A stretch of 5,207 nucleotides of DNA. Source: an uncultured Intestinimonas sp. (GTDB lineage: Bacteria; Bacillota_A; Clostridia; Oscillospirales; Oscillospiraceae). The position numbers and the translations under genes were made by a program. Below, piece by piece: positions 1-4,777 of the stretch. The stretch spans positions 1 through 5,207 of the forward strand of contig CAUBHZ010000158.1 in NCBI GenBank assembly GCA_958435885.1, written 5' to 3'. The notes beneath the pieces were generated by a model. It saw only the letters and a list, made by a program, of their open reading frames with translations, did no database searches and was not told where the DNA came from. The stretch's first letter is position 1; every line of letters begins with the position of its first letter.

Positions 1-2
1 TG

Positions 3-35
3 TTCCGGAACGCCTATATCGGGAAGCTGCCCTGA
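3..35 (+). CDS. C-terminal tail of an unidentified upstream gene (partial)
   Basis: The first bases read as FRNAYIGKLP followed by TGA at 33-35. Every codon is of the type preferred by the genes downstream (mostly C- or G-ending), and a strong hairpin begins 11 nt after the stop, which is where a gene end is expected. The product cannot be identified from ten residues. The adjacent frame (stop TGA 41-43, reading VPERLYREAALNL) is an alternative, but its codons (GTT, CTA, GCT, AAT) fit the local bias less well. The new promoter at 97-125 suggests this gene is not part of the eut operon. Confidence 0.4.
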   Translation, partial: FRNAYIGKLP

Positions 36-45
36 ATCTCTGACC

Positions 46-84
46 CTTTCGGCCGCGGCCGGCGGGACCGGCCGCGGCCGAAAG
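46..84 (+). terminator. 17-bp GC-rich hairpin, probable terminator of the upstream gene
   Basis: Bases 46-62 pair perfectly with 68-84 (17 bp) around the loop CGGGA. The hairpin sits between the probable upstream stop codon and the eut promoter, so transcription termination is its natural role. It lacks a downstream T run on either strand (the + strand continues AAGAGAAAAG), so it is not a canonical intrinsic terminator. It may act with the hairpin at 131-160, which is followed by TTTT, or serve as an mRNA 3'-end stabiliser. Confidence 0.5.
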
Positions 85-96
85 AAGAGAAAAGCA

Positions 97-125
97 TTGA
101 CAATGACGCTTTTGGCTGATAAAAT
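97..125 (+). promoter_or_regulatory. Sigma-A/sigma-70 promoter of the eut operon
   Basis: A perfect -35 box TTGACA (97-102) is separated by 17 nt from the -10 box TAAAAT (120-125, one mismatch to TATAAT). TG at 117-118 gives an extended -10 element. Transcription should begin near 131-133, leaving a leader of about 205 nt before eutS. A near-consensus, apparently unassisted promoter fits an operon whose control is exerted after initiation, by antitermination. Confidence 0.8.
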
Positions 126-165
126 ATACAAAAAGCGCCGGTCCGATTTCGGGTGCTTTTGTATA
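125..165. repeat. Inverted repeat over the transcription start, hairpin followed by TTTT
   Basis: Bases 125-139 and 152-165 form an imperfect inverted repeat: TATAC, one bulged A, then AAAAGCGCC, against GGTGCTTTTGTATA, including one G-T pair. An inner hairpin CCG-ATTT-CGG lies at 143-152. The repeat starts in the -10 box and spans the predicted start site. As RNA, the part from about 131 gives a 5'-terminal hairpin with TTTT. It could be a second terminator for read-through from the upstream gene, an operator for a DNA-binding protein, or a 5' stabiliser. The sequence does not decide between these. Confidence 0.45.
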
Positions 166-217
166 AAAAGTGGCGGAAGGCGCGCCGTTAGTGCCGGAAG
201 CAGCGCGGATCGATAGA

Positions 218-250
218 AAACGCAGGTGTTTGAGCCGAGCGATGGAGCTC
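218..250 (+). promoter_or_regulatory. EutV (ANTAR) dual-hairpin antiterminator site in the eutS leader
   Basis: Two small hairpins stand in tandem. P1 is AAAC (218-221), hexaloop GCAGGT (222-227), GTTT (228-231). P2 is GAGC (237-240), hexaloop GATGGA (241-246), GCTC (247-250). Five bases separate them. The P2 core AGCGATGGAGCTC matches the 13-mer reported for Enterococcus faecalis eut leaders (recalled as AGCAANGRRGCUY) at all but one position, loop base 1. Known ANTAR targets are paired hairpins with hexaloops having A1 and G4; here G4 is kept in both but base 1 is G. The P2 3' arm is also part of the terminator 5' arm (246-256), so P2 and terminator are mutually exclusive. A second GAGC (232-235) could compete for the P2 3' arm. 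P1 has an AU-rich stem and is the weaker half. Confidence 0.72.
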
Positions 251-296
251 CCCAGGGATTGATGCTGAAAAAGATTGATCCTGCGGGAGCTTTTTT
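246..296 (+). terminator. Intrinsic terminator/attenuator in the eutS leader
   Basis: Bases 246-256 (AGCTCCCCAGG) pair with 280-291 (CCTGCGGGAGCT), giving 11 bp with one bulged C at 284, a loop of about 23 nt, and a run of six T at 291-296. This is a textbook Rho-independent terminator standing between the promoter and eutS, so without antitermination the operon should be silent. Its 5' arm overlaps the 3' arm of hairpin P2 (247-250), the expected layout for control by an RNA-binding ANTAR protein. Confidence 0.88.
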
Positions 297-326
297 GTCA
301 GGCGATACCGCTGCTCGTGTAAGGAT

Positions 327-331
327 GGTGA
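327..331 (+). promoter_or_regulatory. Shine-Dalgarno site fixing the eutS GTG start
   Basis: AAGGATGGTGA at 321-331 resembles AAGGAGGTGA with one inserted T. Its GGTGA core (327-331) lies 5 nt before GTG 337. The same core precedes the inferred starts of eutA (5 nt) and eutB (6 nt), which supports GTG 337 over the ATG at 325 or GTG at 328. Confidence 0.65.
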
Positions 332-336
332 GCGCC

Positions 337-687
337 GTGATCGAATTGGACGAGAAAAAACGAATCATTCAGGAGTTTGTCCCCGGCAAGCAGGTGACGC
401 TGTGCCATGTGATCGCCAGCCCGGACGACTCCCTCTATGCAAAGCTGGGCCTCATCGACGCCCGTGGGGCCATCGGCATCATGACCATCACCCCCAGTGA
501 GGCCGCCATGATCGCCGCCGACGTGTCCACCAAGGCCGCGGCGGTGGAGATCGGCTTCGTGGACCGGTTCAACGGCTCCCTGGTCATCACGGGAGACGTG
601 GCCGCCGTGGAGGCCGCCCTGCACAGCGTCATGCAGGTGCTGTGCGACATGATGGGCTACAGCCCCACGCCCATGACCAAGACCTGA
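337..687 (+). CDS. eutS: Ethanolamine utilisation microcompartment shell protein EutS
   Basis: A single-BMC-domain protein of 116 residues that forms hexameric tiles in the shell of the ethanolamine bacterial microcompartment. The N-terminus (KRIIQEFVPGKQVTL, residues 8-22) and the core (GAIGIMTITP, residues 44-53; IGFVDRFNGSLVITGDV, residues 72-88) match enterobacterial EutS (111 residues) nearly word for word, and the C-terminus ends MTKT like E. coli MTKS. The start is GTG 337, preceded by GGTGA. The frame stays open upstream to GTG 226, but that stretch is the leader terminator and hairpins and cannot be coding by design. Compared with my recollection of E. coli EutS, there is one extra residue (R43) just before the glycine equivalent to the bend residue G39. 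First gene of the operon; its stop overlaps the eutP ribosome-binding region. Confidence 0.95.
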   Translation: MIELDEKKRIIQEFVPGKQVTLCHVIASPDDSLYAKLGLIDARGAIGIMTITPSEAAMIAADVSTKAAAVEIGFVDRFNGSLVITGDVAAVEAALHSVMQVLCDMMGYSPTPMTKT

Positions 688-697
688 GGCGGGCGCA

Positions 698-1144
698 ATG
701 GAAGAACGGAAGAAACGCATCATTCTCATCGGCCGCTCGGCGGCGGGGAAGACCACCCTGTGCCAGCGGATCAACCATGAGGATCTAACTTATCACAAGA
801 CCCAGACAGTGCAGGTCATCAATCAGACCATGATCGATACGCCGGGAGAGTACCTGGAGCGCCGGTATTTCCGGGGCGCCCTGATGGTGACGGCGGCGGA
901 CGCGGATGTGATCATCTTCGTCCAGGACGCCACCGAGGAGGGGACCATGTTCCCCCCGGCCTACAACAGCCAGTTTGCCAAGCCCGCCCTCGGTGTGGTG
1001 ACCAAGTGTGACATCGCCACGCCGGAGCAGGTGGAGCGGGCCAAGCAGTATCTGCGCATGGCGGGCGCGAACCGGATGTTCGTGACCAGCAGCGTCAGCG
1101 GCGAGGGAGTCGATGAACTGCTGCGGTTCCTGGGATACTTGTAG
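698..1144 (+). CDS. eutP: Ethanolamine utilisation P-loop protein EutP (acetate kinase-type)
   Basis: A small soluble P-loop protein of 148 residues. It shows a Walker A motif GRSAAGKT (12-19), the EutP-typical KTQ (34-36), a G3 motif DTPGEY (47-52), a G4-like motif TKCD (102-105) and a G5-like TSS (130-132). TKCD replaces the classic NKxD; E. coli EutP also departs here (SKTD, from memory), so this is a family trait. EutP looks Ras-like, but Salmonella EutP was reported to have acetate kinase activity, making ATP from acetyl phosphate produced during ethanolamine breakdown. Which activity applies here is inferred from family only. Start ATG 698 lies 10 nt after the eutS stop, with GAGGCGGG as Shine-Dalgarno overlapping that stop. 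Length is close to the family norm (about 150-160). Confidence 0.93.
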   Translation: MEERKKRIILIGRSAAGKTTLCQRINHEDLTYHKTQTVQVINQTMIDTPGEYLERRYFRGALMVTAADADVIIFVQDATEEGTMFPPAYNSQFAKPALGVVTKCDIATPEQVERAKQYLRMAGANRMFVTSSVSGEGVDELLRFLGYL

Positions 1145-1185
1145 TGGGCGGACGGACGCCGGCAAGGCAAGGAGGAAGAAGTGGA

Positions 1186-1773
1186 ATGTGCAAGGACGGG
1201 ATCCGGGTGGTCATCGCGGATGATGAGCCCATCACCCGAATGGACTTGAAGGAGCTGCTGGCGGAAGAGGGCTATCAGGTGGTCGGAGAGGCCGCCGACG
1301 GCTTCGACGCCGTGGAGGTCTGCAAGCAATGCCGGCCCGACCTGGTGCTCATGGACATCAAGATGCCCCTGCTGGACGGCCTATCCGCCGCCAAGATCAT
1401 ATATGAAGAGAATCTGGCCGACACGGTGATGATGCTCACGGCGTACAGTGAGCGGGAATTCGTGGATCAGGCCAAGGACATCGGGGTGGCCGGTTATCTG
1501 GTCAAGCCCATCGACGAGAAATCCCTGGTCCCCAGCATCGAGCTGGCGGTGGCACGCAGCAAGGACATGAAGAAGCTGCGCAAGGACATGCAGAAGGTGT
1601 CCGAACGGCTGGAGAACCGCAGCATCATCGAGAAGGCCAAGGGGCAGGTCATGGCCCAGGAGGGCATGACCGAGCAGGACGCATACGACTACATCCGGAA
1701 GCTCAGCCAGACCAAGAATCTGTCCATGCGCCGGGTGGCCGAGATCATTTTGATGAAGTCCGGGGGGCAATGA
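1186..1773 (+). CDS. eutV: ANTAR-domain response regulator EutV (transcription antiterminator)
   Basis: A 195-residue cytosolic response regulator. The receiver domain (about 6-122) has the acidic pair D12-D13, phosphoacceptor D57 (LMDIKMP, 55-61), T85 and K107 (LVKP). A helical linker rich in K, E and R (about 120-140) leads to an ANTAR RNA-binding domain (about 140-195) with the signature KAKGQVM and conserved aromatics and leucines (DAYDYIRKLS). Phosphorylated EutV dimerises and binds paired hairpins in eut leaders, preventing terminator formation. Two such leaders lie in this window (218-296 and 3191-3285). ATG 1186 is chosen because AGGAGG (1170-1175) stands 10 nt upstream and the receiver fold begins at residue 6; the in-frame GTG at 1144 would overlap the eutP stop and lacks a site. 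The next gene, its partner kinase, starts 3 nt after the stop. Confidence 0.95.
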   Translation: MCKDGIRVVIADDEPITRMDLKELLAEEGYQVVGEAADGFDAVEVCKQCRPDLVLMDIKMPLLDGLSAAKIIYEENLADTVMMLTAYSEREFVDQAKDIGVAGYLVKPIDEKSLVPSIELAVARSKDMKKLRKDMQKVSERLENRSIIEKAKGQVMAQEGMTEQDAYDYIRKLSQTKNLSMRRVAEIILMKSGGQ

Positions 1774-1776
1774 GCC

Positions 1777-3204
1777 ATGGACATCATCTGGGAGCTGTGC
1801 AAGAAATATACGGACCTCACAGAGGAGGAGATCGCCACCATACAGGGTATGAGTGCGGTGCTCCAGCCCCTGGCCAATCTGGAGGACGCCGATATTTTCA
1901 TCGACTGCCCCTCCTGGGATGGAGATGCCATCGTGGTGGCCGAGGCTAAGCCCTCCTATGTGCCGTCCTCCTATAAAAAGACCGTGGTGGGCCTGCTGGC
2001 CCGGAAGGAGAACGAGCCCGCGGTGGCCCGGACCTTCCGGCTGGGGGTGGCCACCAAGCAGATGAAGGCCGTGACCCAGGAGAATGGCCGCACCATCCAG
2101 TCGGTGGAGCCCATCAAGAACACCGCCGGCGACCGGGTCATCGGCGTGCTCATCCGGGAGCAGCGGGTGGATGAGCAGCGGCAGATCAGTGAGCGGCTCC
2201 ACTTCTCCGAGCAGAGCTATGAGCAGATCGCCAACGCCCTGAGCCACATGGTGGGTAGCAACAACTGGCTCACCGAGTGCATCGACGAGGCCCTGCTGAT
2301 GGTGGACCGGAAAGGCGTGGTGGCCTTTCGGAACTCCCTGGCCCGGGACCTCTACCGCCAGCTGGGCTACATAGATGACCCCCTGGGCCAGATCTACGAG
2401 AATGTGCGCCTGGTGGACTCCGTGGACGACGCCGACCAGTCGGGCTACTCGGTCATCGAGATCACCGTGGGCCGGCACAGCCTTTCCATCAAACGCATCC
2501 AGCTGGAGAGTGAAGACATGGCCTTCGCCGTGGTCATCCAGGACAACACCTGGAAGAAAGAACAGGAAAAGGCCCTGATCCTCAAGTCGGTGGCCATCAA
2601 GGAGATGCACCACCGGGTCAAGAACAATCTCCAGACCATCGCCAGCCTCCTGCGGCTCCAGGTCCGGCGCTCGGACAACGAGGAGACCCGGAAGGTCCTG
2701 GGCGAGAGCATGAACCGCATCCTCTCCATCGCCACCACCCATGAACTGCTGGCGCAAAGCGGTGTGGACCAGGTGAAGATCGGTGAGGTCATCCTCAACA
2801 TCAAGAACAACACCGTCCGCTACTTCGCCCGCCCCCACTTCGACGTGAACATCACCCTGGAGGGGGACGACTTCGAGGTAGATTCCGATATCGCCACCTC
2901 GGTGGCCCTCATCATCAACGAGCTGCTGCAAAACTCCCTTCAGTACGCCTTCCAGGACCGGGAGAGCGGACTGATCCGCATCGTGGTGACCCGCGGGGAG
3001 CTGTATTCCCGCATCGAGGTCATCGACAACGGCAGCGGCTATGATGTGGAGAACGTCCGCACCGACCGCCTGGGCCTGTCCATCGTCCAGACCATGGTGA
3101 AGGATAAGCTCCGGGGGAACCTGGCGGTGGAGTCGGGACCGGGCGGCACCCATGTGACCTTCGACTTCAAAAATCAAATTATGGACGCGGCCAGTGTGAC
3201 GTAA
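1777..3204 (+). CDS. eutW: Sensor histidine kinase EutW
   Basis: A 475-residue kinase with no obvious membrane segment, so cytosolic. An N-terminal sensory domain (about 1-135) resembles that of PdtaS-type kinases. A PAS-like domain follows (about 165-262; MVDRKGVVAFRN at 175-186), then a HisKA_2 dimerisation domain with EMHHRVKNNLQ (276-286), where H279, preceding R280, is the expected phosphorylation site. The ATPase domain has an N box NELLQNSLQYAF (381-392), G1 DNGSGYD (417-423), G2 RLGLSIV (431-437) and a final GPGGTHV. In the E. faecalis homologue ethanolamine stimulates autophosphorylation and transfer to EutV; the same is inferred here. ATG 1777 is 3 nt after the eutV stop, with GGGGGG (1762-1767) as a probable Shine-Dalgarno sequence inside eutV. 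The 3' end and stop codon double as part of an RNA hairpin for eutA control. Confidence 0.94.
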   Translation: MDIIWELCKKYTDLTEEEIATIQGMSAVLQPLANLEDADIFIDCPSWDGDAIVVAEAKPSYVPSSYKKTVVGLLARKENEPAVARTFRLGVATKQMKAVTQENGRTIQSVEPIKNTAGDRVIGVLIREQRVDEQRQISERLHFSEQSYEQIANALSHMVGSNNWLTECIDEALLMVDRKGVVAFRNSLARDLYRQLGYIDDPLGQIYENVRLVDSVDDADQSGYSVIEITVGRHSLSIKRIQLESEDMAFAVVIQDNTWKKEQEKALILKSVAIKEMHHRVKNNLQTIASLLRLQVRRSDNEETRKVLGESMNRILSIATTHELLAQSGVDQVKIGEVILNIKNNTVRYFARPHFDVNITLEGDDFEVDSDIATSVALIINELLQNSLQYAFQDRESGLIRIVVTRGELYSRIEVIDNGSGYDVENVRTDRLGLSIVQTMVKDKLRGNLAVESGPGGTHVTFDFKNQIMDAASVT

Positions 3205-3234
3205 CACCGGCCGGAAAACGAAGCGACGCAGCTC
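3191..3234 (+). promoter_or_regulatory. EutV (ANTAR) dual-hairpin antiterminator site before eutA
   Basis: P1 is GTGT (3194-3197), hexaloop GACGTA (3198-3203), ACAC (3204-3207). It extends past an A-C mismatch by two further pairs (3191-3192 with 3209-3210). P2 is AGC (3222-3224), hexaloop GACGCA (3225-3230), GCT (3231-3233), then C. The linker is 14 nt. The P2 core AGCGACGCAGCTC differs at two positions from the eutS-leader core AGCGATGGAGCTC, while surrounding sequence differs, so the element is a repeated motif. P2 shares bases 3228-3233 with the terminator 5' arm. P1 overlaps the end of eutW, including its TAA. Loop base 1 is G, not the usual A; G4 is conserved. Confidence 0.75.
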
Positions 3235-3285
3235 GGATGCGCGGGGGAGAGAAAAAGCCCCTGTGTATTCGAGTTGCCTGTTTTT
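3228..3285 (+). terminator. Intrinsic terminator/attenuator between eutW and eutA
   Basis: Bases 3228-3247 pair without interruption with 3258-3277 (20 pairs, five of them G-U) around a 10-nt purine-rich loop (AGAGAAAAAG). After three more bases comes a run of five T (3281-3285). The many G-U pairs mean the structure forms well only in the transcript of this strand. The 5' arm overlaps antiterminator hairpin P2, so EutV binding should block it. The tail region can also form a small hairpin CCTGT-TTTT-ACAGG (3277-3290). The terminator separates expression of eutA-eutB from eutS-P-V-W. Confidence 0.85.
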
Positions 3286-3313
3286 ACAGGACCAACCACC
3301 AAAAATGGAAAGC

Positions 3314-3319
3314 AGGTGA
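3314..3319 (+). promoter_or_regulatory. Shine-Dalgarno site deciding the eutA TTG start
   Basis: AGGTGA (3314-3319), the 3' half of the ideal AGGAGGTGA, is followed by the spacer ACGCC and TTG 3325. The eutS start has almost the same arrangement (GGTGA, GCGCC, GTG) and eutB has AGGTGA plus 6 nt. The in-frame GTG at 3316 lies inside this site and so is less likely to be the start. Confidence 0.6.
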
Positions 3320-3324
3320 ACGCC

Positions 3325-4755
3325 TTGCATGAAGTGATCCTCAGCGTGGGCATCGACATCGGCACCTCCACGACACAGCTCATTTTCAGCAGGCTGACCA
3401 TTGAAAACCGGGCCAGCAGCTATACCGTGCCGCGGATCCAGATCGTGGACAAAGAGGTCATCTACCGCAGTCTCATCTATTTTACCCCCCTGAAGTCCAA
3501 TACGGAGATCGACGCCGAAGCGGTGAAGAAGATCGTCCGGGACGAGTACCAGGCCGCCGGCATGACGCCGGAGGACGTGCGGACCGGCGCGGTGATCATC
3601 ACCGGCGAGACCGCCCGGAAGGAAAACGCCAACGAGGTGCTGGAGGCCCTCTCCGACCTGGCCGGAGATTTCGTGGTGGCCACCGCCGGACCCGACCTGG
3701 AGTCGGTGCTCTCGGCCCGTGGCGCCGGCGCCGACAAGCTCTCCCACGAACACCGCACCACCGTCGCCAACCTGGATGTGGGCGGCGGCACCACCAACAT
3801 TGCAGTCTATGAGAAGGGGACCCTCCGCGGGGTGAGCTGCCTGGATATCGGCGGCCGCCTCATCAAAGTGGACAAGGGCAGGGTCACCTATCTCTTCCCG
3901 AAGATACAGGCATTGGCCAAGTCCCACGGCATCGACCTCCAGGTGGGCGATCCGGCGGAGGAGCAGAAGCTCCGCCAGATCTGCGCCCTGATGGCCGACC
4001 AGCTGGCCCAGTCCCTCCACCTCAAGAAGATGGACGGGGACCACCTGGGACTCTACACCAACGACGGCAAACCCCTCCCCGCCGAGCCGGAGATCAAGGC
4101 CATCACCTTCTCCGGCGGCGTTGCCGACTGCGTCTATCAGCAGATGGAGGGCGACTACTTCCGTTACGGCGACATCGGTGTGCTGCTGGGTCAGGCGATC
4201 CGGTCCAACCCGGACCTCCAGACCGTGCAGCTCTTCCGGGCCGCCGAGACAATACGGGCCACGGTGGTGGGCGCGGGGACGCATACCACCGAGGTGAGCG
4301 GGAGCACCATCCATGTCGAGGCAGACCGGCTCCCGATCAAGAACATCCCCATTCTCAAGGTGTCCGAGGAGGACGAGGCGTCGCTGGAGACGTTTCGCTC
4401 CTCCATCACCAGGCAGATGCCGCTGTACAAGCCGGAGGGCAAGGTGGAACAGATCGCCATTGCCTTCAACGGGGAGACGCGCACCAGCTTTGCGGAGGTC
4501 CAGGACCTCGCAGCGGCCATCATTGACGGAGCGAAGGAGGTGATCGAGAGCAGTTATCCCTTGATCCTTGTGGTGGAGGCCGATATCGGCAAAGTGCTGG
4601 GGAACGCGGTGAACGTGATGCTGGACTACAAGAAAGATGTCATCTGCATCGACGGCATCAAGACCCTCAGCGGAGACTACGTGGACATCGGCGAACCCGT
4701 CGCGGACGGGCATGTGGTGCCCGTGGTGATCAAGACCCTGATCTTCAATTCTTAA
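3325..4755 (+). CDS. eutA: Ethanolamine ammonia-lyase reactivating factor EutA
   Basis: A 476-residue ATPase of the actin/Hsp70/sugar-kinase fold that reactivates ethanolamine ammonia-lyase (EutBC) by releasing damaged cobalamin in an ATP-dependent way. The phosphate-1 loop is SVGIDIGTSTTQ (7-18), phosphate-2 is LDVGGGTTN (150-158), and FSGGV (262-266) belongs to the adenosine region. The C-terminus (GDYVDIGEPV...VVPVVIKTL) matches E. coli EutA (467 residues). Start: TTG 3325 with AGGTGA upstream puts six residues before SVGIDIG, as in the family; GTG 3316 (three residues longer) is possible. The frame is open back to TTG 3274, but that codon lies in the attenuator terminator. The gene is followed after 22 nt by eutB, the enzyme it services. 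Confidence 0.95.
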   Translation: MHEVILSVGIDIGTSTTQLIFSRLTIENRASSYTVPRIQIVDKEVIYRSLIYFTPLKSNTEIDAEAVKKIVRDEYQAAGMTPEDVRTGAVIITGETARKENANEVLEALSDLAGDFVVATAGPDLESVLSARGAGADKLSHEHRTTVANLDVGGGTTNIAVYEKGTLRGVSCLDIGGRLIKVDKGRVTYLFPKIQALAKSHGIDLQVGDPAEEQKLRQICALMADQLAQSLHLKKMDGDHLGLYTNDGKPLPAEPEIKAITFSGGVADCVYQQMEGDYFRYGDIGVLLGQAIRSNPDLQTVQLFRAAETIRATVVGAGTHTTEVSGSTIHVEADRLPIKNIPILKVSEEDEASLETFRSSITRQMPLYKPEGKVEQIAIAFNGETRTSFAEVQDLAAAIIDGAKEVIESSYPLILVVEADIGKVLGNAVNVMLDYKKDVICIDGIKTLSGDYVDIGEPVADGHVVPVVIKTLIFNS

Positions 4756-4765
4756 AAAGTACGAG

Positions 4766-4771
4766 AGGTGA
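4766..4771 (+). promoter_or_regulatory. Shine-Dalgarno site of eutB
   Basis: AGGTGA, 6 nt before the GTG start of eutB at 4778, in the 22-nt eutA-eutB gap. It has the same core and spacing class as those before eutS and eutA. There is no room for a promoter or terminator in the gap, so eutA and eutB share a transcript. Confidence 0.7.
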
Positions 4772-4777
4772 AGTAGC

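Noticed and set aside
181..207. Hairpin CGCGC/GCGCG as an alternative first ANTAR hairpin
   Set aside because: Only five continuous pairs with a large irregular interior and no hexaloop with G4. In GC-rich DNA such pairing is common, and 218-231 gives a cleaner partner next to P2.
257..279. Direct repeat GATTGAT (257-263 and 273-279) in the loop of the eutS terminator
   Set aside because: Only 7 bases and confined to an unstructured loop; neither copy forms a hexaloop hairpin with its flanks. Chance is the simplest explanation.
226..336. N-terminal extension of eutS from GTG 226
   Set aside because: The stretch is fully occupied by hairpin P2 and the U-tailed terminator, has no ribosome site, and its translation has no counterpart in EutS proteins. 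GTG 337 gives the family length and N-terminus.
130..336. Possible adenosylcobalamin riboswitch in the eutS leader
   Set aside because: Cobalamin riboswitches occur in eut loci and the enzyme needs this cofactor, but the leader is only about 205 nt, is largely accounted for by the hairpins and terminator, and no B12-box-like sequence was seen.
1144..1185. eutV start at GTG 1144
   Set aside because: It overlaps the eutP stop, has no ribosome site and adds 14 low-complexity residues. AGGAGG points to ATG 1186.
3274..3324. N-terminal extension of eutA from TTG 3274
   Set aside because: The codon lies in the 3' arm of the attenuator terminator. The extension resembles nothing in EutA, and a good ribosome site precedes TTG 3325.
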